Below are positions 35,267 through 47,800 of a stretch of DNA of 64,000 nt, piece by piece. Position 1 is the first letter of the stretch, and each line of letters begins with the position of its first letter. Position numbers and translations under genes: made by a program. The notes beneath the pieces were generated by a model. It was given only the letters and a program-made list of their open reading frames with translations, was not told the DNA's origin and searched no databases. Origin of the DNA: Neonectria sp. B-13 (Eukaryota; Ascomycota; Sordariomycetes; Hypocreales; Nectriaceae); the NCBI GenBank assembly GCA_002682825.1, contig NOKP01000025.1, positions 5,746 through 69,745 of the forward strand, written 5' to 3'.

Positions 35267-36937
35267 ATGGCCACGATCGAGCCACGCTTGATTCACCTGC
35301 TCAACGAGTCGACGACGCCCCAACTCCCGCACTCCGATCTCCCTCCGCTGCATTTGTTGCCCCTCCCCAAGTCCTCGGATCGACCCTTGCCCCCGCTCGA
35401 GCCCGACGCGAGCCACCGCGGCGACAGGGCCAGCACAGATGCCCAAACTCTCTCCAACCCGGCCGATCCTCTCTATCTCGCCGGCGACGACGCCTCCTTG
35501 GATCACCGGAACCTCGCCGCCGCACGCGTAGATGGGAAGCATGCGGGCTCGTCGGCAGCATTTCCGCTGCGCCTGCTGCTGGGAGTCACAGAGGCCGTCG
35601 AATCATCCCACTCGCTAAACAAGATTCTCGATGACGGCTCCGACGCCCTCGACGATGCCTCCAACAAGAAACGCCATCGCGGCCTCCACGCGAAAGACGA
35701 TTTTGTCCAGCTTCCACAGCCCCTCAAGAAGCAAAAGGCCGCTCTTCCAGCCCCGGTCATGCCACCCATCATCAATGGCCTGCACGAACCCCCACCACAC
35801 GCCGCCCTGTTTCCGCCCATATCCTCCGACGGCAAGGACGGAACTCAAATGAAGCTACTGCACGAACTCAACCAAACGTCCCCGGAAGCCGACAAAAACT
35901 ACAACAAGGCGAGGAAGCGGGCCACGAAACCAAGGAGGAAGTGGTCAGAGGAGGAGACAAACCACCTCCTGTTGGGCGTCAATCGACACGGTGTTGGAAA
36001 GTGGACGAGCATCTTGGAGGACTCGGATTTCAAATTCAACGACCGCACAGCTGGGGATTTGAAAGACCGGTTTAGGACGTGTTGCCCCGACGAGCTTCGC
36101 AGATCAAAGAAGGGCTCACTTGGCTCTCCATCGGACACGCCACCAGAGCCGAAGCAGAAGGTCAAAGGTGACACCCATCTCAACAAGATTCTGATTGATC
36201 GTGAGGTCTCATTGACAACGGAGCCACCCGCCGGGAACGATGCCGACACAACCCCGAAACAGAAGAAGAGCCGGGCACACCGCAAAAAGATGGAGGATCT
36301 TGTTGAACTCGGCATACATGGGCCGTTCAAAAAATCGCATCGCCGAGAAAGGCGTCCCTTTACAGAACAGGATGATACGGAGATCTTGGATGGGCTCAAT
36401 CAGCATGGCCCTGCATGGACCAAGATTCAGCGCGATCCGCGCTTCCATCTCGCCAGTAGACAACCAACAGATCTGAGAGATCGTGTGCGCAACAAGTACC
36501 CTAACATTTACCATCGCATAGAAAAGGGCACCTTTCAGGTGAATGACGCTGGCCGCGGCAGCGACATCATGGAACCATCGATCAACATGTCGATCAACAA
36601 CTCGTTTCAGACATCTAACGCGCCCCTTGAGCCGCAGATGAGCAGTGTAGCTCCACGCGAGGATTTGCCCCGATGGCCCCTTCAAAGGGTGGACACACTT
36701 GAAAGCTTACATTCTGGCCAAGGATTCGAGTTCGGGGAGTCGGTGACGCCTCAGTTTATGGGAGGCGAGATGGACATATCGAGACTGCTGCTTGATGATG
36801 CCCAGCTTTCACAAGGGGTTTCGCGGATGGGTGTGGACTCCATGATCGGTTGTTCTTCTTCCTTCACGGTCGCCCCAGAGTCGCGTCGGGGAGGTCTCGA
36901 AAAAACGGCAGAGAGGGCACAACATGCGGCAAAATAG
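35267..36937 (+). CDS. Double-Myb telobox protein, Teb1/Tay1-like
   Basis: A single exon of 556 residues. I chose the ATG at 35267 (context cccacgATGGCC, product MATIEPRLIHLL); an ATG at 34991 is in frame but reads through leader-like sequence. Residues 1-220 are disordered. Myb repeat 1 (about 223-275) reads RRKWSEEETNHLLLGVNRHG, GKWTSIL, then RTAGDLKDRFRTCCP. Myb repeat 2 (about 361-415) reads RRPFTEQDDTEILDGLNQHG, AWTKIQ, then RQPTDLRDRVRNKYP. The DLKDRFRT and DLRDRVRN helices are telobox-type. This two-repeat layout is that of S. pombe Teb1 and Yarrowia Tay1, which bind TTAGGG-like DNA at telomeres or in promoters. A nuclear DNA-binding role is well supported; telomeric or promoter preference is not decided by sequence. 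Confidence 0.85.
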   Translation: MATIEPRLIHLLNESTTPQLPHSDLPPLHLLPLPKSSDRPLPPLEPDASHRGDRASTDAQTLSNPADPLYLAGDDASLDHRNLAAARVDGKHAGSSAAFPLRLLLGVTEAVESSHSLNKILDDGSDALDDASNKKRHRGLHAKDDFVQLPQPLKKQKAALPAPVMPPIINGLHEPPPHAALFPPISSDGKDGTQMKLLHELNQTSPEADKNYNKARKRATKPRRKWSEEETNHLLLGVNRHGVGKWTSILEDSDFKFNDRTAGDLKDRFRTCCPDELRRSKKGSLGSPSDTPPEPKQKVKGDTHLNKILIDREVSLTTEPPAGNDADTTPKQKKSRAHRKKMEDLVELGIHGPFKKSHRRERRPFTEQDDTEILDGLNQHGPAWTKIQRDPRFHLASRQPTDLRDRVRNKYPNIYHRIEKGTFQVNDAGRGSDIMEPSINMSINNSFQTSNAPLEPQMSSVAPREDLPRWPLQRVDTLESLHSGQGFEFGESVTPQFMGGEMDISRLLLDDAQLSQGVSRMGVDSMIGCSSSFTVAPESRRGGLEKTAERAQHAAK

Positions 36938-37762
36938 GCGGCTGCCGCTACTACTTTACGAACAAGGGTTTTGGTTACAGCGTGGATTATGAGCGTTCCG
37001 CTTCGGACCAGGAACAGGAGTTGGGAAATTCGACTTGTACAAGGAACCTTTGGGCGAACAAATGTAGATTGGGGACATCACAGCAGGACAGCACACGCTG
37101 ATAGTCGGTCGTTCAACTTGGATTTGGGATTATGTATCTAGGCGCTAGTCACGGGGAAGGGAATACGGATGCCTCGCAGGCAAAAAACGGACTTCGGCTT
37201 GGTAGGTAGATATTCATGAGCGTCAATGAGGTGGATGAGATGGGCTGGGATGACGGATCATTGAGGCGGTTTGGTGTTTGGTGGAGACTGGAGAGAGTAC
37301 AACAGAATCCCGCAGTTACTTGAACACCACCCTAAATATCAGACACTGATGGCCTTGAATCCACCGCGATCGACGGCCAGTACGTAGTAGACGACCCAAG
37401 GATGAAGTACAGGTACTTTGCCCTTGAGTATGTCCCTCTCGGCTCCATGAAGTACTTTACGAAGTACGTGTTGTAGATGATCTGCCGGGCAGCCGTGGTT
37501 GTCAATGCAACCAGCCGTGTGTCAAAGCGGGCCAAAAGCCGGGGGTCCTGCATCAACACCACTTTCGGTTTGGCTCACAGTCAAGTGACTGCGCACGTGA
37601 CCCACAACACTTAGGCGGCACGTGTAGGGCATGAAGCCCGCCCGCTCGCTAGCGCTCACGAAAAAAAGTGTGGTCTAGCATTTCACACTTCGTTTCTCGT
37701 TTAGCAGGCCCATCGTCCGTCCATCCTCCTCAACTTCGCCGACAAACCAGCCATCCGACACC
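36938..37762. other. Gene-free stretch, 3' flank of the double-Myb gene and RPS4 promoter
   Basis: Nothing coding is supported. The last ~170 bases before the RPS4 start are the probable ribosomal-protein promoter and leader, with C/T-rich sequence close to the ATG. Confidence 0.5.
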
Positions 37763-38802
37763 ATGGCCCGCGGAATGTGAGTAGCACCGCACCGTACGAG
37801 ACAGCGATCACTGCGCAACCCGATTGCGGAATGCGCAATGATCTTGATCTCGTCTCCATCGTCCTGGCGTCGAAAATACAGGTCTAATCGTCTCATAGCA
37901 AGAAGCACCAGAAGCGCCTCAGCGCGCCCTCGCACTGGCTGCTCGACAAATTGTCCGGCACCTACGCTCCTAAGCCTTCTGCCGGTCCCCACAAGCTCCG
38001 CGACTGCATGCCCCTGGTCGTCTTCCTCCGAAACCGCCTCAAGTATGCTCTCAACTACCGTGAGACTCGGGCCATCCTCATGCAGCGCCTGATCAAGGTC
38101 GACGGCAAGGTCCGCACCGACCAGACCTACCCCACCGGCTTCATGGACGTCATCACCATCGAGAAGACCGGCGAGAGCTTCCGCCTCGTCTACGACACCA
38201 AGGGTCGCTTCACCGTCCACCGAATCCAGGCCGAGGAGGCCGAGTACAAGTTGGGCAAGGTCAAGCGCGTTCAGCTTGGCCGTGGTGGAATCCCATTCTT
38301 GGTCACGCACGATGCTCGAACGTAAGTTCTGTCAGACATCATTCAGCCGTTGGATCAAGCTTTGGTCGATTCGATTCACACCGGACGAGATTATAGCTTT
38401 ATTTGACGGCTGTATGTTCCTCCTCCCCTACCTTAATGCTGACGAAATTTTCTTTACAGCATCCGTTACCCCGACCCTTTGATCAAGGTCAACGACACTG
38501 TCAAGATTGACCTTGCCACTGGCAAGATCACCGACTTCATCAAGTTCGACACTGGCGCCGTCGCCATGGTCACTGGTGGTCGCAACATGGGTCGTGTTGG
38601 TGTCATCACCCACCGTGAGCGTCACGATGGTGGCTTCAACATTGTCCACATCAAGGATGCCATTGACAACAGCTTCGCTACCCGTGAGAGCAACGTTTTC
38701 GTCATTGGCCAGGACAAGCCCTGGGTTTCCCTGCCCAAGGGCAAGGGTGTCAAGCTCACTATTGCCGAGGAGCGTGACCGCCGCCGTGCTCTCTCTCACT
38801 AA
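37763..38802 (+). CDS. RPS4: 40S ribosomal protein S4 (eS4)
   Basis: Exons are 37763-37776, 37899-38321 and 38460-38802, giving 259 residues, close to the ~261 of other eukaryotes. The first exon is only 14 bases and encodes MARG plus two bases of the next codon, so the intron follows the start almost directly, as in many fungal ribosomal protein genes. The protein reads [20 protein letters not shown], then has the S4/RNA-binding segment ([20 protein letters not shown]) and the central KOW-containing C-terminal half ([20 protein letters not shown]). It ends in [16 protein letters not shown]. It is a component of the small ribosomal subunit. Codon use is strongly biased, as expected for high expression. 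Confidence 0.97.
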
Positions 38803-41800
38803 ATACGGCAGGAATGGAAAATGGCATGTGGACTGGAGTCTCGGATTTGACGTTTGCTTTTAAGGGTCCAACTGCCCTGGAGATAGCCAGCCCATTCGGC
38901 TAACGATAAAAGATGAATTTGAGCCAAGCACAAACAGTCTATTCCGAGTTACCTGATCTCTCACACTTTGTAGTGACATGTCCTGTATTGATGCCGATGT
39001 TAGCAGCCCAGCCATACTTGACCAGCGGTAGTGCGAGGCAGTCTTGACGATGGCAGTATGACTACGTCTGTTGCTGAATGATGCATCCTGCTAGAGCCGC
39101 CAACAGGTTGCATCATTGACACGTAGGATAATAGTGCTGTTGAGATGGGAAACATGGCAGCGCCAGCTCGCAAAACCAGTTGGCTTGAAACCAGAGGGAT
39201 AGATGCATACGGATATGGGCCGTGGGGAGAAGTCGAATGATGGATCCACGGCTTCATAAACTGGGGATCGCTTGCAGTGGGAGTGGAGTTAGTCGGTTGA
39301 GGTTCCGTGGGGGTTAGTTCTCAGCTAGATTTGTAATCCGACGAAGACGACGGGCCACGGACGGGAGGGATGAGGCGAGGACGATGTCTCTTTGGGAAGG
39401 TCGGTTGAAATATATGAAAAGAAAAAACGGCTTGGTTTAGATACTTGGAAGTGAAACCGATGTTGTTGGTATTGCATAAACAAATTCCAAGGACAAGAAA
39501 GATGTCACAAACCGTCTGCGACTCTACCCCGAGTTATCTGACCTGGACACCCTACTTGCCGAGCAATTCATGTTGCGCGTCAACAAACGGCGAGGATGAG
39601 TTTCTGACCAAGCCCGAGAACGAAATGCTACCTCACACAGGCACGTGGACACGCAGGGTGGGGTGGTTGCATCTGGGAACCCCGATGCTAGACGATGGAT
39701 GACAAGGCCAAGGCCGATATATGGGTGGATGACTGACTGCATGTGAAATGTGTGGATGTGCTTTGATCTTGTCTCGGTGTGCCGGTCGGTGTGATTTATC
39801 GGAAGCGACAAGTCGGAGTACTGAAAACGGAAGAGCACCCGTGGTTCGATTGTATCCCTTTCGTACATGGCTACATGAGGACCGAGGTGAGGGGGAGTGG
39901 GATGTCCTTTTGCAGGCGGACTAGATTTGCCCCTCCCAGGGCTGCATGTGGCCATGTTGGGAGAGACAGTGTGGTTTTTTGTTGTCTTGTGCTCCAGGAT
40001 TTGAGCAGGCGGCGTGAGGGATTTTGAACGAAATGGCTGGTGGGTTATCGAGGGACATCCGGGAAGGTTTGGTGATGTAGCTGGGGCCGAAGAGGCATTG
40101 GTGCCGTTGAAGAATATAATCGATGCCATAATCTTGACGTGGGACAAAGAGTCTCGACGTGTGGATGTCACATCGACACCCTGGGTCTCGCTCGGCGTCG
40201 CGCCTCCGCCCGCCCCCGCCTCCACAATCAGCAACACCCGTCTACCACCAAAGGTCGGAGCCGCTGTCTGCTGTGTCTCCTGTGCCGGGTTTCCCCAACG
40301 GAAGCACTCCGTCAGTCAGATGACCTGGGCCTTGAGAAGGGGGTGTGGCATGCTGTGCATCACTACCTAGTACGACCTGTTCGGTGCACCCAATTGGGCC
40401 GGACGAGCTGGATCTAGGGGAACGAGGCGTCGGGATGTTCGAAGAGGGGGAGTAGGGCCCATGTCTCGCTGACCTTGTTTGTTGCTGATCTTGCTCGTGG
40501 AGGGTGAGACCCAGATGACTGGCCCTTGAGCCATATGGAATAGCGTAGGTAGGTACAATAGAAGTACGGAGGTTCGAGCGCCGGTGTTGTTTGCTGGTTG
40601 TTGGTTGTCGAAACCCCACGTTTAGAGATTAGGAGGGAGGATATCTTCATCGATAGTGATATTCGACACTCGACAATGGATACTCTCCGCACAGGCATTG
40701 ATCCTAAGAATACATTAGCTTGAACCAAGGATCAACAGTAAATCGTTCAGTGACCCGCCCCCAAGTTCCAAGAATCCACCCGTCCACCCGTCCGCTCGTC
40801 AAGTTGCCATCGAATTTCCAATCCTTCAGCAATAGGTAGACGCCCATTCGACACCTTTCCCCCCTCTCACCACCCGCCAGACGCAGGGGAGGTGGGAAAA
40901 GCAAAATAAGAACACTTGCTACGCCCGGAGCTGCCATTTCTTTGACTAAGAGCACATGCATACACGCAAGTTGCATGCACTCGTGATAGGCCGCCCCCGC
41001 GATTCCATAGCCAAGGCGGCATTGCTAGAAGAATGTTGTATGCAAAGGAGGTCAATGCACGCGAGCGACCAGGGGGCCAAGAGTTGAAGGAGGGGAGGGG
41101 TGGGAAAAAAGAGGCGCTTTGCATTGCAGCTCCCAAAAATGGACAATGCCATGCGAAAACGTCTCACGCACAATTCGTTGCTCGTGACGGCCACAGTTCG
41201 TTTCCTGCTTTTCTTCACCATCTTCTTCTCCATCTGGCTTGCTGTCGTAACCTGTCTTCCAGTCGACGGGTCATCCGGGAGTCTCATCCTTCTGTTCTGC
41301 TCTGCTCAGCCCTACTCAGCCCTGCCACGGGATGGGGTTTCCGACAAGGCGATTTGCTTGCAACACCCACGCGTAAATAATGCTTGTACGTATCGTAGAT
41401 GTAGATCAAAAACCTACCCCATCTCCACCCCAATGACCCGGCGATCCAAGGGCCAAGGGCTTGGACTCGGAACGGACTGGACTGGGCTGGACTGAGCTGG
41501 AGTGGCCGAGGAAAGGCGACCGTAGTCGACTTAATTGCATGTACCCTATCGTGACCCGTTCCGGAGTCCGCCTCTAGATCCCACGTTTCGCTCTCGGCTC
41601 TCGGAGCGTCTTTCATTTATTAGTTCCCCTAATCCAGCGCCTCACTCACTTTCTTTTCCCTCTGCCCATCACTCTAGTTTCACCTCGTCTCTTCATATGA
41701 ACCTGCGAATAGAGCCTCTGGCACGACACGGGCTTTACATTATACAGTGTCATCTGTATTCCTGCTCCCGGAAATCAGACGAGTTTTCGTGTGGTGTCGT

Positions 41801-42094
41801 CGGTTCTCTGTTGGCGCATTTTTGCTGAAGCCCCGATCACCAGTTTCTCTCCGCACATCGTCAGACCAGGCCTGCGAGGGGTGCAAAAGACGAAGTTCCG
41901 CAAAAGCCTCAAAGCGGAGCCAAGCACGTCTGTCGTGACCACGCTTGAAGAAAACCATTTTCTGCTCGGTTATCTGATCTCTTTGCGGGTCCCACTCAAT
42001 GCCAATTGCGGGTCTACGACTCAAAGACTCACGACGAAAGCATCCACCCTCGGATCTCGACTGGAACCCAACTTTGGAACATCATCTTTGAGCA
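38803..42094. other. Gene-free stretch between RPS4 and D-lactate dehydrogenase
   Basis: More than 3 kb without a supportable gene. The longest frame (39524-40237, minus) starts at a non-ATG codon, is low-complexity and has no splice partners. A plus-strand frame containing an ATG at 41141 has one hydrophobic stretch but no recognisable domain. Confidence 0.45.
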
Positions 42095-44110
42095 ATGTCT
42101 GCCAGATGCTGTGCCCGGGCCCTGCTGGGCCGCGGATCGAGGAGAGCCCATGTCCGGCGAGGTTTCGCAACCACACACCGGCGACCCGGAGCCGATCCGG
42201 CCGCGTCCCGGCCCGTCAACCCCAATGAGACATCGGGGTGGTCCGGTCTGAGCGTCCTAGCTGCAGCCGCTGGAGCTGGAGCTGTTGGCTGGGGACTTTC
42301 CAGCTTGAGCGGCGAAGGTGATGCAAAGGGCTTTTTTGGTCAGAAATCCTCATCTCGTTACGCGACCTTGCTTGAGATGGAAGAAGTGAGCTTTCTTGTT
42401 GATGGAACCTTCAATCCGTGTCTAACAAATTTTCAAGGCGATCCAAAAAATCGAGAAAGATATTGGCATCGAGGACATAATCTCGACAGATGCCGAAGAT
42501 CTGCACGCGCACGGTTACTCGGAATGGTCGTCCATTAACCTAGACACGCTGCCCGTGGCCGTGGCTTATCCCCGAACGACGGAGCATGTGTCGACCATTG
42601 CGCGCATCTGCCATGAGCACCGCGTACCCATCATACCGTATTCGGGCGGTTCTAGCTTGGAGGGCAACTTCTCTGCTCCATACGGTGGAGTCAGCGTCGA
42701 TTTTGCCTACATGAATCAAATCCTCGAGTTTAACAAGGAGGACATGGATATCGTGGTGCAGCCAAGCATCGGATGGCAGGATCTCAACGAGAAGTTAGCC
42801 AAGATGGAGAGTGGCCTCTTCTTTCCCATCGATCCCGGTACGTCCAGTTGAAGTCTTTTTCAACGCCAATGTCTAACACCAGAGCAGGCCCAAGCGCCAA
42901 GATCGGAGGCATGATCGGCACCAACTGTTCTGGAACCAATGCTGTAAGATATGGAACCATGAAGGATTGGGTCATCAACTTGACTGTCGTTCTTGCCGAC
43001 GGGCGAATTATCAAGACGCGAAGGAGACCAAGGAAGTCGTCTGCCGGGTATAACCTCAACTCGCTATTTGTCGGATCAGAGGGTACCCTTGGCCTGGTAA
43101 CAGAAGGTACGTGAGAGTTGTATTCATATGACGATGTGAAGGACGGAAAATCTCTGTCCAGTTGTTTGTGTACTGTATTTTCTCGAAGGTCTGAACTGAC
43201 CTCAACAGCTACTGTTAAATTGGCCGTGATCCCCGAACAATACTCGGTCGCTGTGGTGACATTCCCCACCATCCGTAATGCTGCTGCGGCCGCTGCAGGC
43301 GTCATGCAGACGGGCGTCCCCATCGCCGCCATGGAGATCATGGACGAGGTGCAGATGAAGGTCGTGAACTTGGGCGGTGCGACAGCCCCGCGGGTCTGGA
43401 AAGAGGCGCCAACGCTGTTCTTCAAGTTCTCGGGCACCAAGGAAGGCGTTCGGGAGGCCATTACGCGGGTGCAGAAGATCACGGCCGCCAACAAGGGCGG
43501 CAACTTTGAATTTGCGCGGGACGAGCGCGAGCAGAAACTGCTGTGGTCGGCCCGCAAGGAGTCGTTGTGGTCGATGCTATCGCTGAGGAAGCACGGGCAA
43601 GAGACTTGTGAGTGATTCATTTCCGCCCTCTGTGCCAAGGTTGAGCTGTAACTCCCAAACTAATACGAAGCAGGGAGCACGGATGTGGCGGTCCCTTTCA
43701 GTCGGCTGGCCGACATCATCGAGGTGAGCAAGAAGGAAATGGACGATCTAGGCCTGTTTGCGAGCATTCTGGGCCACGTCGGTGACGGAAACTTCCACGA
43801 GAGCATCATGTATAGCCGCGATATTCCGGGGGAGCGCGAGAAGGTCGAAACGTGCGTCAAGAACATGGTGAAGCGGGCTCTGGATATGGAGGGCACTTGC
43901 ACGGGCGAGCACGGCATCGGCTGGGGCAAGAAGGAAAGCTTGTTGTGGGAGGTCGGGCCTGAGACCTTGGCCGTCATGGCGGCGCTAAAGGGTTCCCTGG
44001 ATCCGCGCTGGGTGATGAACCCGGGCAAGATTATTGATGTGCCGTGGCTGAAAGTTCAGTATCCGGGGGCCGACACAGCGGTGACGCCGGTGAGAAGGCT
44101 CTTGAAGTGA
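42095..44110 (+). CDS. DLD1: D-lactate dehydrogenase (cytochrome), mitochondrial, FAD-linked
   Basis: Exons are 42095-42385, 42438-42837, 42888-43106, 43209-43607 and 43674-44110, giving 581 residues; every junction keeps the frame. The enzyme oxidises D-lactate to pyruvate and passes electrons to cytochrome c at the inner mitochondrial membrane. An Arg/Ala-rich presequence ([20 protein letters not shown]) is followed by one hydrophobic segment ([20 protein letters not shown]), a likely membrane anchor. The FAD-binding PCMH domain has [20 protein letters not shown], the [11 protein letters not shown] loop and [20 protein letters not shown]. The C-terminal FAD-oxidase domain has [14 protein letters not shown] and [13 protein letters not shown], with the metal-binding histidines intact. 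It could also be a D-2-hydroxyacid dehydrogenase of the same family; presequence plus anchor favours cytochrome-linked D-LDH. Confidence 0.94.
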
Positions 44111-44877
44111 GTTTGTTGACAAGTCGGGATTTTAGGTGGCGGTGGTGTTTATGCGGAAGAAAAGGAGGGACGGGAACATGCATCATAAGGTTGGGAGATA
44201 GACGGGGGAGTTGCATTTCGGGGCTGGTTGGTTTAGGGCACGTAACTTGGCAGGTAAGGAGGCAGGTTCTATACGTAGGTAAGTAGATAGCTAGATAGGC
44301 AGCATTTTTCATGAAATTAGACGAGTTTCTCACACAATACTAAAGTACTCAAGGAAGCTGCGGATGGCAACGGTGATGATGTTGCGGTCACACAGGGCAG
44401 GTGCACGAGGGCCGCAAACACGGTTGGTGGCTTTTTGAAGCGGGCGTGTTTGACAACCAAAACTTCGTGGAGATCTCTGCGCATTGATTCACTGGGTGAT
44501 TGGATACCTCAGGTAGTGGTTGACTATCCTATTGGCTCTGCATCACCGTTGGTCTGTTTGATTGCTCAATAAAGGTTGACCCGAACTGCCTTCACTTCGC
44601 TCTTGCGCCTTTCTCTCCCTCTCCCTTTCCCTTCTCTTCTTCCCTCTCTTCCATCTTCCATCTCATCATCGACCAACCCGTTGAGGCATCTCGTGCTTTT
44701 ATTCTTCACTTACCTTGTGGTTTGACTCTTGCATTCTGCACACCTTGGTAGGTCTCATCAGCATTCGAAAGACATATTCGTGGTCGGTGCCTGCAAGACA
44801 ACCAATGCGCTTCCCGTAGTAAGTTGAACCGAACAGGAAGCATTTGGAGTAAGTTTTTTTTAAAAGAATTCAAACTG
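44111..44877. promoter_or_regulatory. Leader and promoter of the RdRP gene
   Basis: A C/T-rich stretch around 44600-44700 precedes the RdRP. The five-codon uORF at 44805-44819 and two GTAAGT donor-like sites (44819 and 44849) lie just before the first in-frame ATG. A leader intron is therefore possible, but I could not find an acceptor that improves the model. Confidence 0.45.
44805..44819 (+). other. Short upstream ORF (four amino acids) before the RdRP
   Basis: ATG-CGC-TTC-CCG-TAG, ending 58 bases before the RdRP start at 44878. If the mature leader contains it, it could lower translation of the RdRP. Its last base overlaps a GTAAGT donor-like site. Confidence 0.4.
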
Positions 44878-47800
44878 ATGGATTATCGAGTAGAGCTCAA
44901 GATGACCCGTTCGCGCCCATCTTCGCGCCCGTCCCCAAGCCCATCTCCGAGGCACAACCGTCGACAGCCTCGTGGCGGCACAACAAGCCGGAGAAGTCCA
45001 GCGAACCGAGAGAACGTCCCTCCACGCCGACAACCATGGCGTACGAATGCACCAAATTCTCAACCTTCCACAGAGTGGCATACATGGCCAGAGTTCACCG
45101 TCCGATTGGACAATCTGCCCGCCAACGTTACTACGACCAATCTCTGGGACTGGTTTTCCAACGAGGGTGAAATCGCATATATGGACATATTTGAGGATCG
45201 CGGCTCGCAGGGCGCCATGTCGGCCAAGATCAGGTTCGAGCCGCCCCCGAAGCAAGACTTCTGGTCGACAAACACATACGTCGTTCAACATCCAAACGGT
45301 CAACAATACCCGAACGGCCTATCTATTCAAATTAATGTGTGGATGGCTGTTCCTGACTGTTGGATCCGGAGCCCGGTTTGCCCAGAGCGCCAGCACCCCG
45401 TCAAGATAACACTTCATCCCCTCGCTCTTCAGTTTGGAAGCTTAGTTGGCCCAAAGAAAATGAAGGTCATGAAGTCCTTCTGCGCGCCCGTCGGAGACGA
45501 GAGTCTAAAGGTCGAAGTCAACCTCAAGATGAAACGTCTTACCGCCTTCTTCCAAACGGAGATTGAAACCCGGAAGGGAGGCAGAAAACCTCGAGAACAA
45601 AAGCTTGTCATCGAATTTTCGCGGATGAAGGAAGTCCATCAGACAGACTGCAACGATGACAATATCGCCCTTGTGGTGCCCTTGAAGTTCGCCCCGCACT
45701 ATTACTGGAAAGAAGAGGACACAAGATCAACCTTCTCTGATGCTGCCAAGAATTGGGGTGCATCTGAGGCTTGGTATCGAGCAACGGACATTCTCAAATA
45801 CATCGAGAACCCAAAGAACCATCCTGTCGCCTTGCACACCGAGTACAACGACCCAGGTTTCATCGATATCGGTCGCTGGACTACCATTCGGCTCATTCTT
45901 GGAGGTAAATCCAAAGAAGCGGCAATTCTCAATCGTCAGCTTGTGAATGCTCTTGAGGACTTCAACATCATCAGCCAGGTTAGGCATGACTTCAAGGCAG
46001 TTCCTGGCGACATACCAGAGATATGGGGTCACCTCGAGCACCCCCAGATGCTAGAAGAAGGCAATGCTCTGCATCTCCTCGGGCTCTCGACTGCCCCTGC
46101 AACCCAGGTGACCTTTGAAGTCCGTTATCAGCTCGAGGTTTGTATCTCACGCGGGATCCTCAATGAGCATCGTATCTCCGTCGAGTTCCTCAGGGAGCTC
46201 GCGAGCATGGACCCTACAAAGGCAAGGCTTCTCCTCGAGTATCTGGCCGACCAGAACGAGCCGGTACAGGACCCAATGAGCGTCTTTGAGAACCCAGATG
46301 CCAAGTCCTATTTCCCCACCGTTAGAATCCCGCACTACTGTGCTCTTATGCGGAAGGCCGTCATCACCCCAACCACTGTCCGCTTCAACACACCGACTGT
46401 GGAGATGTCGAACCGGGTCTTGCGCAGATACAGCCACATTCACGACCGCTTCTTGAGGATCCAGTTTATGGATGAGCCAGAGAACGGCCGAATCACAGTC
46501 AACAAAGACCAGAACAAGGATATCTGGGATCGTCTGTTGCGAACCCTATACCAAGGTATCAAAATTGGGGACCGAGTGTACGAGTTTCTGGCCTTTGGCA
46601 GCTCCCAGCTCAGGCAGTGCGGTGCGTACTTCTTTTGTCCGACTGATCACATCTCATGCGATGATATTCGTAAGTGGATGGGCCGGTTCAGTCATATCAA
46701 GATTATAGCCAAGTACGCTGCGCGACTGGGCCAGTGTTTGTCGACCACTAGAGAGGTCAGGGGCATTTCCGTGCCTTCTATTCGACCCATTGAAGATATC
46801 GAGAGAAATGGATACTGCTTCACTGATGGTGTCGGCAAGATTTCTCCATTCATTGCTCAGATGATCGTCGAAGACGTGGGCCTCGACGTTTTTGACCAGC
46901 CATCTGCCTTTCAGTTCCGAATGGGCGGCTGTAAAGGCGTTCTTGCGTTGTGGCCAGATGCAAAGGGAACTGAGGTTCATGTCCGAGAGTCACAGGAGAA
47001 ATTCAAATCTGAATTCAATGGGCTGGAGATAAACCGTTGCGCCAAGTTTGCGACCGCAACGCTGAACCGGCAGACGATTACCATTCTTGAGTGCCTCGGC
47101 GTGCCAACGGCCTCTTTCGTGGACCTGCTCAATCACCAACTGCACATATATGAGCTGGCTATGCAAGACAACAAGACAGCCGTTGAGATGCTCAGAAAAT
47201 TTGTTGACGAGAACCAGACGACTTTAGCAATTGCCGAGCTGCTAGAAGCGGACTTTAAGACCGAAGAAACACAAGAGCCGTTCGTGGTCAATATCCTCAA
47301 TCTGTGGCGGACATGGTCCCTCAAGTTGCTCAAGGAAAAGGCCAGAATCCACGTTGAGGACAGCGCCTTTGTCCTTGGGTGTGTTGACGAGACGAAGACA
47401 CTCAGAGGCCACTCCTGTGTTACCGAGGGCTCTAAGGACAAGGACATCAGCAAGCTGCCTCAGATATTTCTCCAAATCACCAACTCTAAAGACTACAACA
47501 AAACCAGAGTCATCAAGGGCGTGTGTCTGGTTGGCCGCAATCCATCGTTGCACCCCGGTGACATTCGAATAGTTGAGGCGGTTGACGAACCGAAGCTGCA
47601 TCACCTGAAGGATGTTGTCGTCTTCCCAGCTACGGGAGACCGCCCGGTCCCCAGTATGCTGTCTGGTGGCGACCTTGACGGAGATGATTTCTTCGTCATG
47701 TGGGAGTCCAGCCTCATGCCCAAGATTTGGAACTACCCGCCGATGGATTACACAGGACCCAAGCCTCAGCAACTGGACAGGGACGTCAATGTTGACGATC

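Noticed and set aside
37777..37898. Possible snoRNA in the first intron of RPS4
   Set aside because: Ribosomal protein introns often host box C/D snoRNAs, but I found no convincing C (RTGATGA) and D (CTGA) box pair in either intron.
39524..40237. 237-codon minus-strand frame
   Set aside because: It does not begin with ATG, is Pro/Thr/His-rich low complexity, has no domain and no splice partners.
41141..41495. Small plus-strand frame with a hydrophobic segment, upstream of D-lactate dehydrogenase
   Set aside because: One hydrophobic stretch (VRFLLFFTIFFSIWLAVV) alone is weak evidence; the rest is compositionally random and overlaps an equally long minus-strand frame.
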